Made by a program: the position numbers and the translations under genes
Shown here: positions 1 to 8,519 of the stretch, piece after piece
Layout of the letters: each line of letters opens with the position of its first letter
Numbering within the stretch: position 1 is the first letter of the stretch
Notes under the pieces: model-generated
What the model saw: only the letters and a program-made list of their open reading frames with translations
Told to the model about the DNA's origin: nothing
Databases searched by the model: none
DNA from: Agilicoccus flavus
GTDB lineage: Bacteria > Actinomycetota > Actinomycetes > Actinomycetales > Dermatophilaceae
Assembly: GCF_014857905.1 (NCBI RefSeq)
Contig: NZ_JACYXE010000003.1
Coordinates: 124,001-188,000, forward strand
Reading direction: 5' to 3'
DNA length: 64,000 nt

Positions 1-1083
1 GACCGCGGCGAGGTCCCGGCGTCCGTGGGCCTGTCCCTGTGGGGGACGTCGGCGATGCGGACCGCCGGCGACGACATCGGCGAGGCGTTCGCGCTGCTCG
101 GGATCCGCCCGGTCTGGGACGACGCCTCCCGGCGGGTCAAGGGCCTCGAGGTCGTGTCGACCGAGGAGCTCGGCCGGCCGCGGGTCGACGTCACCCTGCG
201 CATCAGCGGCTTCTTCCGCGACGCGTTCCCGCACGCCGTCGCCCTCCTCGACGACGCCGTGCGGCTCGCGGCCGAGCAGGACGAGCCGGCCGAGCTGAAC
301 TTCGTCCGCGCCCACGTGGAGGCCGACGTGGCGGCCGGGGTCGAGCACCGGGCCGCGACGACCCGCATCTTCGGCTCCCGCCCCGGCACGTACGGCGCGG
401 GCCTGCTCGAGCTCATCGACTCCCGCGACTGGCGCACCGACGCCGACCTCGCCGCCGTGTACACGACGTGGGGCGGGTTCGCCTACGGGCGCGACCTCGC
501 CGGCGTGCCCGCGAGCGAACAGATGACGGCCGCGTACCGGCGGATCTCCGTGGCGGCCAAGAACATCGACACCCGCGAGCACGACATCGCCGACTCCGAC
601 GACTACTTCCAGTTCCACGGCGGCATGGTGGCGACGGTGCGGGCGCTGTCGGGGACCACCCCGGAGGCCTACATCGGCGACTCCACCCGCCCCGAGCACG
701 TCGCGACCCGCACGCTGCTCGAGGAGACCTCGCGCGTCTTCCGCGCCCGGGTCGTCAACCCCAAGTGGCTCGAGGCGATGCGCCGCCACGGGTACAAGGG
801 GGCGTTCGAGATGGCGGCGACCGTCGACTACCTGTTCGGGTACGACGCGACGACCGACGTCGTCGCCGACTGGATGTACGAGCGCCTCACCGCCGAGTAC
901 GTCCTCGACGAGGAGAACCGCGAGTTCCTCGCCGCGTCGAACCCGTGGGCGCTGCACGCGATGAGCGAGCGGCTCCTCGAGGCCGTCGACCGCGGCATGT
1001 GGGCGGCGCCCGAGCCCGAGACGCTCGAGGCCCTGCGCACCGCCTACCTGCAGACCGAGGGCGACCTGGAGGAGGCGAAGTGA
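1..1083 (+). CDS. cobN: Cobaltochelatase subunit CobN, C-terminal part (5' end outside window)
   Basis: The reading frame is open from base 1 and ends at TGA 1081-1083, so only the last 360 residues are visible. The visible sequence ([21 protein letters not shown], then [16 protein letters not shown] and a DYFQFHGGM stretch) is characteristic of the CobN/BchH large chelatase subunit, which binds the tetrapyrrole and receives cobalt in aerobic cobalamin synthesis. Full-length family members are about 1,200-1,400 aa, so most of the gene lies upstream. The stop overlaps the GTG start of the ATPase partner by 4 bases (GTGA), implying translational coupling of two chelatase subunits. Cobalt rather than magnesium as substrate is inferred from the cobalamin genes downstream in the window. 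Confidence 0.93.
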   Translation, partial: DRGEVPASVGLSLWGTSAMRTAGDDIGEAFALLGIRPVWDDASRRVKGLEVVSTEELGRPRVDVTLRISGFFRDAFPHAVALLDDAVRLAAEQDEPAELNFVRAHVEADVAAGVEHRAATTRIFGSRPGTYGAGLLELIDSRDWRTDADLAAVYTTWGGFAYGRDLAGVPASEQMTAAYRRISVAAKNIDTREHDIADSDDYFQFHGGMVATVRALSGTTPEAYIGDSTRPEHVATRTLLEETSRVFRARVVNPKWLEAMRRHGYKGAFEMAATVDYLFGYDATTDVVADWMYERLTAEYVLDEENREFLAASNPWALHAMSERLLEAVDRGMWAAPEPETLEALRTAYLQTEGDLEEAK

Positions 1084-3341
1084 CGGCCGGGGCCGGCGGC
1101 GCCGCCGGCATCGTCGGGAGCGTCGGCGGCGGGAGCTCGGCCGACGGACCCGCCAAGGGCGGGGGACCGGTCCTCTTCCCGTTCACCGCGGTGGTCGGCG
1201 CCGACGACCTGGGGCTCGCGCTGTGCCTGTCGGCCGTGAGCCCGGCCATCGGCGGCGTCCTCGTCCGAGGTGAGAAGGGGACCGCGAAGACGACGATGGT
1301 CCGCGGGCTCGCGCGGGTCCTGCCGCGCCACGCCGTCATCCGCGGGTGCCGGTTCGGCTGCGACCCGGCCCGCCCCGACCCGGCCTGCCCCGACACCGAT
1401 CGCCACGAGACGGCCGTGCCGGCGGTCGAGCGCGCGACGCCGCTCGTCGAGCTGCCCGTGGGTGCGAGCGAGGACCGCGTCGTCGGGTCGCTGCACCTCG
1501 ACGCCCTGCTCTCGAGCGGGCGGGTGTCGTTCGAGCCGGGGCTGCTCGCCGCCGCGAACCGCGGGGTCCTCTACGTCGACGAGGTCAACCTCCTGCCCGA
1601 CCACCTCGTGGACACCCTGCTCGACGCGGCCGCCACCGGCACCGCCCGCGTCGAGCGCGAGGGCGTCTCCGTCGGCCACGCGGCCCGGTTCGTCCTCGTC
1701 GGGACGATGAACCCCGAGGAGGGGGATCTGCGCCCGCAGCTCCTCGACCGCTTCGGGCTCGTCGTCGACGTCGCCGCGAGCCGCGACCCCCGCTCCCGCG
1801 TCGAGGTCATGCGGCGCCGCCTCGGTTTCGAGGCCGACCCGTCGGGGTTCGCGGCGCGGTACGCGGCGTCGGAGGAGCGGCTGACCGAGCGGATCGCGCG
1901 CGCCCGGGCCGCCGCGCCCGGTGTGGGCCTGCCCGACGCGGCGATGACGAAGATCGCGACGATCTGCGCCGAGTTCGACGTCGACGGGCTCCGCGGCGAC
2001 CTCGTCACGGCGCGGACGGCGCTCGCCCACGCCGCGTGGCGAGGCGTGGCGCAGGTGGCCGACCGCGACATCCGCGCGGCCGCCCGTCTCGCGCTGCCGC
2101 ACCGCCGCCGCCGCAACCCCTTCGACACGCCCGAGTCGGCCGCCGCCGAGCTCGAGGAGATCCTCGACCGCGTGCTCGGGCCCGAGCCGCCGCCCGACGA
2201 CCCCGACCCGCAGGACCCGGAGCAGGGCCCGGACGGGCCCGACGCGCGCGACGAGCCCGGTGCGGGTGACGACGGCGGACGCGACGACGGGAGCGGGGAC
2301 GACGGGGGAACACCGCCCCCGGACACCGCGCCGCCGGAGCCGCCGCAGCCGCCGCCCTCGTCGGAGGCGTCCGACGCGGACCGGCCGGACGGCGCCCAGC
2401 GCGCCGACGGCGCGCAGGACGCATCCCGTCCCCACGAGCCCGACGAGCCCGACGAGCCCGAGACGCCCGACGCGCCGGCGGGCCCGGGGGCCGCGCGTCC
2501 CCAGGCGACGCAGCGGGCGGGGGCGCCGTTCGCGGCCCGCCTCCTCACCCTCGACCGGGTGGGCCGCGGGGCCGGCGGCCGACGATCGCGGGCGCTGACG
2601 ACCGTCGGTCGGCACCTGCGCGGCGTGCCGGCGGCGGATCCGCGCGGCCGCGGCGTCGCGGTCGGCGACACGATCCGCGCGGCGGCCGGGCAGCAGCTCG
2701 CCCGGGGTCGCGCCGCGGGCGACGTGGCGGCGCCGCTCGTCCTCGCCGGCTCCGACCTGCGCCGCAGCCTGCGCGAGGGCAAGGAGGGCAACCTCGTCGT
2801 CTTCTGCGTCGACACGTCCGGGTCGATGGGGGCGCGCAGGCGCATGGCCGACGTGAAGACGGCCGTCCTCTCGCTCCTCGTCGACGCCTACCAGCGGCGC
2901 GACAAGGTCGCCGTCGTCACCTTCGCCCGCGGCGCCGCCCAGGTGCTGCTGCCGCCCACCGGCAGCGTCGAGATGGGCCGGGCCCGCCTCGACGCCGCGC
3001 GCACGGGCGGCCGGACCCCCCTGGCGGAGGGCCTGACCGCCGCCGCGGACCTCATCCGCCGCGAGAAGGCGCGCGACCCCCTGCGCCGGCCCCTGCTCGT
3101 CGTCCTCACCGACGGACGCGCCACGCACGGCGCGAACGCCGTCGCCCGCTCGCGGGCCGCCGCGGCCCGCATCGCCGGGATGGGGGTGAGCAGCGTCGTC
3201 CTCGACTGCGAGTCACCCCGGGGCGTGCGCCTGCACCTGGCCCGCGACCTCGCCGGCGTCCTCGGCGCGCGCCTCCTGCCGCTCGACGAGGTCGACCTCG
3301 CCTCGGCCGCGCGCCCGCGGCGGCACCCCGGCGCGGCCTGA
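1080..3341 (+). CDS. ChlI/ChlD-fused AAA+ and VWA chelatase subunit (putative cobaltochelatase)
   Basis: A 753-aa protein that fuses the two motor subunits of a metal chelatase. Residues about 30-360 form a ChlI-like AAA+ module with Walker [10 protein letters not shown], Walker [10 protein letters not shown] and the sensor segment [20 protein letters not shown] long acidic, proline-rich linker (about 365-480) follows, then a ChlD-like VWA domain with an intact MIDAS start DTSGSMG and TDGRATHG. In this family ATP hydrolysis drives metal insertion by the CobN/ChlH-type subunit. The GTG start at 1080 overlaps the cobN stop (GTGA), and the in-frame sequence upstream lies over cobN and looks like a shadow. 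Such fused subunits are common in actinobacteria. Metal specificity is inferred from context. Confidence 0.92.
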   Translation: MTAGAGGAAGIVGSVGGGSSADGPAKGGGPVLFPFTAVVGADDLGLALCLSAVSPAIGGVLVRGEKGTAKTTMVRGLARVLPRHAVIRGCRFGCDPARPDPACPDTDRHETAVPAVERATPLVELPVGASEDRVVGSLHLDALLSSGRVSFEPGLLAAANRGVLYVDEVNLLPDHLVDTLLDAAATGTARVEREGVSVGHAARFVLVGTMNPEEGDLRPQLLDRFGLVVDVAASRDPRSRVEVMRRRLGFEADPSGFAARYAASEERLTERIARARAAAPGVGLPDAAMTKIATICAEFDVDGLRGDLVTARTALAHAAWRGVAQVADRDIRAAARLALPHRRRRNPFDTPESAAAELEEILDRVLGPEPPPDDPDPQDPEQGPDGPDARDEPGAGDDGGRDDGSGDDGGTPPPDTAPPEPPQPPPSSEASDADRPDGAQRADGAQDASRPHEPDEPDEPETPDAPAGPGAARPQATQRAGAPFAARLLTLDRVGRGAGGRRSRALTTVGRHLRGVPAADPRGRGVAVGDTIRAAAGQQLARGRAAGDVAAPLVLAGSDLRRSLREGKEGNLVVFCVDTSGSMGARRRMADVKTAVLSLLVDAYQRRDKVAVVTFARGAAQVLLPPTGSVEMGRARLDAARTGGRTPLAEGLTAAADLIRREKARDPLRRPLLVVLTDGRATHGANAVARSRAAAARIAGMGVSSVVLDCESPRGVRLHLARDLAGVLGARLLPLDEVDLASAARPRRHPGAA

Positions 3342-3450
3342 GGCGCGGCGACCCGGTCCTCCCATCGGGGAGCGCCCTCCCCCGCTCGACGGGGACGGAC
3401 CGACCCGACGACCGTGGTGCGCGCCGCCGGCCCGGGCGCAGCCTCGGGGC

Positions 3451-3939
3451 ATGACGACGACACGACACCCGACCGACGCCCCCCACCGCGGGGCGCACCT
3501 GCACCTCGACCCCCGCTGGGTCAGCGTCGTGCTCGCGATGGCGGCGGCGAACCTCACGTACGCCGTGCTGCACACCGGCCTGCGTCTCGACCTCTCGGTC
3601 GTCGGCCCCGGCGGGACGACGACCGCCCCGAACGGCCTGACCGTCACGCTCGTCAGCCTGGGCGCCGGCTTCGCCGGGTGGGGGCTGTTCGCCCTGCTGC
3701 GGTCCGTGACGACCCACGCCCGGATCGTGTGGCGCGCGATCGCGGGCACCGTCTACGCCCTCTCCCTGCTCGGCGTCCTCGGAGCGACGAGCCTCCCGGG
3801 TGCCGCCGGTCTCGCCGTGCTGCACACGGTCGTGGCGGCGATCCTCGTCGTGGGCATCCCCAGCCGACGCGCGTGCACGTGCAGCCCGGCCGCCGGCGCC
3901 GTCGTGGGCGAACGCCGGAGCCCGGTCGGTCGGGCGTGA
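3451..3939 (+). CDS. DUF6069 family integral membrane protein
   Basis: A 162-aa protein with a short polar N-terminus and four predicted membrane segments (about residues 23-40, 63-85, 93-115 and 120-140). The layout and the segments WVSVVLAMAAANLTYAVL and LGAGFAGWGLFALL resemble the actinobacterial DUF6069 family, whose function is unknown. The C-terminus contains a CTCS motif of unclear meaning. The ATG at 3451 follows a weak GGGG purine run. The gene ends just upstream of the histidine kinase, overlapping only an alternative GTG start of the kinase. Confidence 0.7.
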   Translation: MTTTRHPTDAPHRGAHLHLDPRWVSVVLAMAAANLTYAVLHTGLRLDLSVVGPGGTTTAPNGLTVTLVSLGAGFAGWGLFALLRSVTTHARIVWRAIAGTVYALSLLGVLGATSLPGAAGLAVLHTVVAAILVVGIPSRRACTCSPAAGAVVGERRSPVGRA

Positions 3940-3940
3940 G

Positions 3941-3946
3941 TAGCGT
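3941..3946 (+). promoter_or_regulatory. -10 element of leaderless promoter for histidine kinase
   Basis: TAGCGT fits the TAnnnT actinobacterial -10 and ends 7 nt before the GTG at 3954. The transcript would therefore begin at the start codon. Confidence 0.55.
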
Positions 3947-3953
3947 GGGATCC

Positions 3954-5285
3954 GTGCCGGACCCGTGTCAGGGAAACCCAGGCCTGCGGCGGGCGGACGG
4001 TCGGCCGGCACCGACCGCTCGATCCCGCCGGGCGGGGATGGCCGCGGTCCTCGTACTCGCCTTGTTCGTCGTCGCACAGCTCGTGGCCGCGCTCGGATCC
4101 TCACCGACACCGGCGGAGCTCGCGCTCGACGTCGGCGTGTCCGTCGTGCTGCTCGCGCTGCTGGCGCTGCTGGTGTTGCTTCCGGTCCGTCCCGTCCGTC
4201 CCGTCCGTCCCTTCCGTCCGGGCGTTCCGCTCGCGGCGGCCCTCGCCGCCGGTGCCCTGGCCGCCCTCTCGCCGGTGGCCACCCCCGTCGCGAGCGCCGC
4301 CATGCTGTGGGTCGCGAGGGCCGACGACCGGCGCTCCGTCGGGGCCGCCGCGGCGGTCGGGATCGGCGGGCACCTCGTCCTCGCGGCGTGGCGGCCCTAC
4401 CCCGGCCTGACGTGGGCGTGGTGGGCCCTGCTCGTCGTCGCGGCGTACGCGATGCTCGTCGGCTGGGGCCGGTGGGCCCGGGCACGCCAGGACGTGCTCG
4501 CCGCGCTGTGCGAGCGCGCCGAGCGGGCCGAGACCGAGCAGGCGGCGAAGGTGGACCTCGCCCGCCGCGCCGAGCGGGCGCGGATCGCCCGCGAGATGCA
4601 CGACGTGCTCGCGCACCGGCTCTCCCTCATCGCCACGCACGCCGGGGCGGTCGAGTACCGCCCGGACGCCTCACCGGAGCGCATCGTCCGCGCCGCGGGC
4701 GTCGTCCGCGAGGGGGTCCACCAGGCCCTCGACGAGCTGCGTGACGTCATCGGCCTGCTGCGGGACCCTCCCGAGGCGCCCGAGACCGGGTCGCCGGGCG
4801 GCCGACCCGCCGGGGGCGCGGCGGACGTCGGCGCCGACCCGACGGGCCTGGCCGCGCCCCAGCCGACCCTGCGCGGCGTCCCCGCCCTCGTCGACGAGAC
4901 CCGCGCCGCCGGCACTGCCGTGCGGCCGCGAGTGGCGTGCGACGCCGCCGCCGTGCCCGCGACGACGGGCCGGACCGCCTTCCGCGTCGTGCAGGAGGCG
5001 CTGACGAACGCGCGGCGCCACGCGCCCGGGGCGCACGTCGAGGTGAGCATCGACGGGCGCGTGGGCGCCGGCCTCGACATCGTGGTGGCGAACGCTCGGC
5101 CGCCCGGCCCGGCCGTGGCGCCCGGTGCTGATCGCGCACTCGCCGCTGAACCGGCCGCGGCCCGCGGGTCGGGGTCCGGCCTGCTCGGTCTCGCCGAGCG
5201 TGTCGCGCTGCTCGGAGGGACGATGACGACGGACGCGCGATCCGACCGGTTCGTGCTGGAGGTGTGGTTGCCATGGCCGACCTGA
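3954..5285 (+). CDS. Two-component sensor histidine kinase (HisKA_3/NarL-type)
   Basis: About 443 aa. The N-terminal third has hydrophobic segments predicting about five membrane helices (about residues 28-45, 60-85, 92-115, 120-145 and 150-170). A short coiled region and the dimerisation/phosphoacceptor motif ARIAREMHDVLAHRLS follow, with the phosphorylated His in MHDVLAH, as in the HisKA_3 class. The C-terminal HATPase domain has the N-box VVQEALTNARRHAPG and a G-box GSGLLGLAERV. The start is uncertain: GTGs at 3936, 3945 and 3954 are in frame, and 3954 is chosen because TAGCGT lies 7 nt upstream. The gene overlaps the ATG of the cognate regulator. The stimulus is unknown. A 9-bp tandem repeat inside the membrane domain encodes VRPVRPVRP. 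Confidence 0.9.
   Translation: MPDPCQGNPGLRRADGRPAPTARSRRAGMAAVLVLALFVVAQLVAALGSSPTPAELALDVGVSVVLLALLALLVLLPVRPVRPVRPFRPGVPLAAALAAGALAALSPVATPVASAAMLWVARADDRRSVGAAAAVGIGGHLVLAAWRPYPGLTWAWWALLVVAAYAMLVGWGRWARARQDVLAALCERAERAETEQAAKVDLARRAERARIAREMHDVLAHRLSLIATHAGAVEYRPDASPERIVRAAGVVREGVHQALDELRDVIGLLRDPPEAPETGSPGGRPAGGAADVGADPTGLAAPQPTLRGVPALVDETRAAGTAVRPRVACDAAAVPATTGRTAFRVVQEALTNARRHAPGAHVEVSIDGRVGAGLDIVVANARPPGPAVAPGADRALAAEPAAARGSGSGLLGLAERVALLGGTMTTDARSDRFVLEVWLPWPT
4185..4220 (+). repeat. Tandem 9-bp repeat (GTCCGTCCC) inside the kinase gene
   Basis: There are three perfect copies and one degenerate copy of GTCCGTCCC, in frame, encoding VRP-VRP-VRP-FRP between two membrane helices. Copy number could change without shifting the frame. 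Confidence 0.85.
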
Positions 5286-5965
5286 GCGCCGGGAGCGATG
5301 CGCAGGTCGGCGACGCAGCGCCGATCCGCGTGCTCATCGTCGACGACGACCCGCTCGTGCGCAGCGGCCTCGTCATGATGCTCGACGGGGCCGGCAGCCT
5401 GTCCGTCGTCGGGGAGGCCGGCGACGGGGCCGAGGCGGTCGACGCCGTCGTGCGGACGCGGCCGGACGTCGTGCTCATGGACCTGCGGATGCCGAGGGTG
5501 AACGGCGTCGCGGCCACGCGGGCCCTGCTCGCCCGCCCGGAGCCCCCTGCCGTCATCGTGCTCACGACCTTCGACTCCGACGAGAACGTCATGGCGGCCC
5601 TGCGCGTCGGGGCCGACGGGTTCCTCGTCAAGGACACCGAGCCGGCCCAGATCGTGCGCGCGGTCGAGCGGGTCCACGCGGGGGAGCCGATCCTCTCGCC
5701 CGACATCACGCGCCGCCTCGTCCACCAGGCGGTCGACCTCGCCGAGTCCCGGGCGCGGGCCCGGTCGGCCCTGGCCGGCATGACCCCCCGCGAGCGGGAG
5801 GTCGCGCTCGCCGTCGCCCGCGGCGAGTCGAACGCGCAGATCGCGCGCGAGCAGCACATCGGCATGAGCACGGTGAAGACGCACGTCTCGAGCCTGCGGA
5901 CGAAGCTCGGCCTCGTGAACCGGACCCAGCTCGCCGTCCTCGCCCACGAGGCGGGCCTGCTGTGA
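5273..5965 (+). CDS. NarL/FixJ-family response regulator
   Basis: A 230-aa DNA-binding response regulator. The receiver domain (about residues 15-135) has the acidic pair DDDPLVRSG, the phosphoacceptor Asp in VVLMDLRMPRVNG, the Thr of IVLTTFDSD and the Lys of LVKDTEPAQ. The C-terminal LuxR-type helix-turn-helix (about 165-228) reads LTPRERE-like (MTPREREVALAVARGESNA) followed by STVKTHVSSL. The ATG at 5273 is preferred over GTG 5264 because GGAGG at 5258-5262 is well spaced; it overlaps the end of the kinase gene, so both partners should be co-translated. Target genes are not evident; the oxidoreductase immediately downstream is a candidate by position. Confidence 0.93.
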   Translation: MADLSAGSDAQVGDAAPIRVLIVDDDPLVRSGLVMMLDGAGSLSVVGEAGDGAEAVDAVVRTRPDVVLMDLRMPRVNGVAATRALLARPEPPAVIVLTTFDSDENVMAALRVGADGFLVKDTEPAQIVRAVERVHAGEPILSPDITRRLVHQAVDLAESRARARSALAGMTPREREVALAVARGESNAQIAREQHIGMSTVKTHVSSLRTKLGLVNRTQLAVLAHEAGLL

Positions 5966-6537
5966 CCCGGGCGACGGCGTGGGCGGCCGGCACGAGGACC
6001 GCGATCATCGACCGGGTGCTGCGGACGCCGATGCTCGTCCGGGCGCCCTTGCCGCTCTTCCGGTCCGGCCTCGGCTGGGTGCTCGCGGGACGTTTCCTGC
6101 GCCTGACCCACACGGGGCGGCGCTCGGGCCTCCCGCGCGAGGCGGTCCTCGAGGTCATCGGTCGGCCCGACCCCCCGACCTACCGCGTCGTCGCCGGCCT
6201 CGGCCGGCAGGCGCAGTGGCTGCGCAACGTCGAGCGCTGCCCCGACGTGCTCCTCGACGTCGGGTGGCACCGCGCCGCCCCCGCCGTCGCCCGGGTGCTC
6301 GCGCCCCGGGACGGTGCGGCCGCCCTGTCCGCCTACGCCGCCGCCCACCCGGCGGCGTGGGGCGTCCTCGGCCCCGTGCTGGACCGGCACGTCGCACCCG
6401 GGGACGTCGGCTACTCCGGAATTCCCGTCGTCGACCTCACCCTCGTCGAGGGCGGTCGCGCGCCCGGGCCGGTCGGCCGCTCACGCGTAGCGCGGACTCG
6501 TTCCCCCGGCGTCGAGGAACGCCCGGGCCAGCGGTGA
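5962..6537 (+). CDS. Nitroreductase/deazaflavin (F420)-dependent oxidoreductase family protein
   Basis: A 191-aa protein resembling the split-barrel F420H2-dependent quinone/nitro-reductase (Ddn-like) family. The typical core is visible: LTHTGRRSGLPREAVLEV, then YRVVAGLGRQAQWLRNV and a DVLLDVGWHR strand. These proteins use deazaflavin or other cofactors to reduce varied substrates; the substrate here cannot be told. The GTG start overlaps the regulator stop (GTGA), so it is probably the third gene of the two-component operon. The 3' end overlaps the convergent hypothetical gene by 57 bp, and the last 30 or so residues are not family-like, so the C-terminus may be a recent extension. Confidence 0.8.
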   Translation: MTRATAWAAGTRTAIIDRVLRTPMLVRAPLPLFRSGLGWVLAGRFLRLTHTGRRSGLPREAVLEVIGRPDPPTYRVVAGLGRQAQWLRNVERCPDVLLDVGWHRAAPAVARVLAPRDGAAALSAYAAAHPAAWGVLGPVLDRHVAPGDVGYSGIPVVDLTLVEGGRAPGPVGRSRVARTRSPGVEERPGQR

Positions 6538-6861
6538 GGTCGACGTGCGGGCGACGCGCACCAGGAAGTCGTCGCCGACGGGAGTCTCGCCGGTGAGCCG
6601 CTGGTAGGAGGCCCGCATCGACTGCAGGTCGTCGAAGAGGTCGCGCAACCCACCCTCCTGCAGCTGCGCCAGCCGGGCGTAGCTGACGAACATGGCGGCG
6701 GCGGGCACCGAGGCGCCGTCCGACGGCGGCCAGTCGAACGCGTACCCGCAGTGTTCCTGCAGCAGGCGCCGATCGCCCGGCGTCAGCGGCCCGATCGGCA
6801 TCCGCACGGCGCGGCCGTCCGACCCCGCAGGTCGCCGCGACCGCTCGTCACCGTCACCCAT
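6481..6861 (-). CDS. Hypothetical protein
   Basis: A 126-aa protein that I do not recognise. It has a charged, disordered-looking N-terminus and a globular C-terminal part starting near MPIGPLTPGDRRLLQEH, predicted mostly helical, with no membrane segment, signal peptide or obvious catalytic motif. The ATG at 6861 was chosen for a GGGAGG-like ribosome site upstream; the frame is open to 6960, and an internal ATG also exists. The stop overlaps the convergent oxidoreductase by 57 bp. Codon use is GC-rich like its neighbours. A long inverted repeat lies just upstream. Confidence 0.55.
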   Translation of the reverse strand: MGDGDERSRRPAGSDGRAVRMPIGPLTPGDRRLLQEHCGYAFDWPPSDGASVPAAAMFVSYARLAQLQEGGLRDLFDDLQSMRASYQRLTGETPVGDDFLVRVARTSTSPLARAFLDAGGTSPRYA

Positions 6862-6953
6862 CTCCACCCCGCCTCCCGGATCACGCGTCTCGCGCCTCCG
6901 ATCGACCACCTGGGCCCGCATCTGACGACCGTCGCCTCTCCTCCGGGGTCGAC

Positions 6954-7063
6954 GAACCATTCGGGCCGGGTCGACCTGACCCGTCGGCCGGGCCCAACTC
7001 TCTGACCTGCACCTTCGCGCGGAAGCTGCTCCGGCCGCGCCATCGACCCGGCCCGAATGGTTC
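6954..7063. repeat. Perfect 21-bp inverted repeat with 68-bp spacer
   Basis: The arms 6954-6974 and 7043-7063 are exact reverse complements, each beginning or ending in GAACCATTCGGG / CCCGAATGGTTC, and the match extends to 24 of 25 bases outward. A separate perfect 14-bp palindrome (CCCGACCGGTCGGG) lies at 7077-7090. Both sit in the gap between two co-directional minus-strand genes. The repeat could be a large RNA hairpin, a recombination or protein site, or a degenerate miniature element; no coding sequence spans it. Confidence 0.85.
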
Positions 7064-7119
7064 TTCGTCCCACTGTCCCGACCGGTCGGGTCGCGCTCCG
7101 CTGGTGCGTCGGCCCGCTG

Positions 7120-8391
7120 CTACAGCCCCAGCCGTGCGGCGGAGATGCGGGCGCGGAAGATCGTCTGCAGCCCGCGGCTCGGCAGCGGGCGGGGGAGCGC
7201 GGCGATACGGTCGGCGAGCGCCGGCAGTCGTCGGTGGCCGCCCGCCGCGAGGCCCGCGGCCACGGCGATCGCGGCGAGGGGGTGGAAGTCGAGCGCGCTG
7301 TGCCCGAGCCCGCGCAGCGGGACGAGGATGCCGTCCGGGGCGAGGTCGACGGCGCGCTGCGCGACGACCCGCGGCGTGCGCAGGTCGTACTCGCCCGAGA
7401 CGACCGCCACCGGCCCCGCGAAGCGGGCCAGCGCCGCGGGGAGGTCGTACGGCTCACCGGAGAACGGCCCGAATCGCTCGCCCACGTGCGCGAGCACGAC
7501 GTCCGGGTCGAAGGGCAGGCCGTCGGGGGCCGGCGCGTAGTCGAGCTCCTCGTAGGCGATCCGCCCGACGAGGTCCATTTCCATGATGTACGGGGTCGGC
7601 GCCTGCGTCTCCCGCGCGGTGAGGTGCAGGATCTCGTCGTAGGCCCGGCGGCCGCGCCCCTGGGACAGGGCGACCGCGAGGTGTTCCCACGTCCTCGGCC
7701 CGGCGAACTCGTAGACGGCGCGGGGGACGGCGGCCCCCGGGTCGTCGGGGTAGGTGCCGGCGGCGTGCAGCTCGCGCACGATGCGGGCGGACTCGCGGGT
7801 CGCCGGGGTGTCGCCCGCCCAGAGGATCGAGCGCAGGTTCTCCTTGACGACCGCCGAGTCGCGGGCGGACAGCATCGGCGAGTCGAGGACGAGCCCGGCC
7901 ACGCGCTCGGGGTGGTCGGCCGCGAACGCCTGCGCGAGGTAGGTCCCGTAGCTCGCGTCGTAGACGACGGCCCGCCCCACGCCGGCGTCGTCGAGGACCG
8001 CCGCGAGGTCGCCGACCACGGCGCGGATGTCGATCGCCGCCGGTGGCAGGTCGCGCCCGGCCTCGTCGCGCCGCGAGAGCCCGACCCCGCGGTGCTCGAC
8101 CATGAGCGTGTCGAGCCCCCGGGCGGCGGCCCGCGCGCGCAGGAACGAGTAGGGCGCCACCGACGCCATCCCCGGTCCGCCGGGGATGAACAGCACGGGC
8201 GGGATCGCCCCACCCGCTCCGGACGACGCCGTGGTCGGTGTGCGCACGTAGCGCAGCGGGAACGTGGCGTCCGAGGCGGAGGTCACCGGCCGGTGCACGG
8301 TCCGCAGCCCCGGCGTGGCGAGGAGCTTGTCCCGGAGGCGGCCGGCCTTCGCGAAGGGATCGGGGGAACGGTCGGCGGCGCTCGTGGTCAC
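7120..8391 (-). CDS. Alpha/beta hydrolase, proline-iminopeptidase-like
   Basis: A 423-aa protein of the alpha/beta hydrolase fold. The oxyanion-region motif PVLFIPGGPGMASV and the strand MVEHRGVGLSRR fit the peptidase S33 subfamily. The nucleophile elbow is DASYGT (residues about 155-160), with Asp instead of the usual first Gly. The acid and His candidates are in SGEYDLRTP and GLGHSALDFHP. Members cleave N-terminal proline or related amides and esters; the substrate is unknown. GTG 8391 is chosen because TACCGT lies 6 nt upstream, indicating a leaderless transcript. There is no signal peptide, so it is probably cytoplasmic. Confidence 0.85.
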   Translation of the reverse strand: MTTSAADRSPDPFAKAGRLRDKLLATPGLRTVHRPVTSASDATFPLRYVRTPTTASSGAGGAIPPVLFIPGGPGMASVAPYSFLRARAAARGLDTLMVEHRGVGLSRRDEAGRDLPPAAIDIRAVVGDLAAVLDDAGVGRAVVYDASYGTYLAQAFAADHPERVAGLVLDSPMLSARDSAVVKENLRSILWAGDTPATRESARIVRELHAAGTYPDDPGAAVPRAVYEFAGPRTWEHLAVALSQGRGRRAYDEILHLTARETQAPTPYIMEMDLVGRIAYEELDYAPAPDGLPFDPDVVLAHVGERFGPFSGEPYDLPAALARFAGPVAVVSGEYDLRTPRVVAQRAVDLAPDGILVPLRGLGHSALDFHPLAAIAVAAGLAAGGHRRLPALADRIAALPRPLPSRGLQTIFRARISAARLGL

Positions 8392-8397
8392 CCACCC

Positions 8398-8403
8398 ACG
8401 GTA
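8398..8403 (-). promoter_or_regulatory. -10 element of leaderless promoter for alpha/beta hydrolase
   Basis: On the minus strand this reads TACCGT, 6 nt before the GTG at 8391. Confidence 0.5.
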
Positions 8404-8519
8404 GGCGGGACGCCCGCCGCCGTGGCGTCGCCCCCGGACTGCGACCTGCGGGGATCGACGGATTTGTCGAGCTCCTCGACGGAGCGGCGGCTCGAGGCCG
8501 CGGCCGCCCGGGTGGGCCG

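Noticed and set aside
1044-3128. 694-residue open frame on the minus strand
   Set aside because: It lies entirely opposite the fused chelatase ATPase, has Arg/Gly/Ala-biased composition and no motif; typical of third-position GC shadows.
3367-3382. Short GGGGAG/CTCCCC hairpin after the chelatase gene
   Set aside because: A stem of only six pairs is too weak to call a terminator in such GC-rich DNA.
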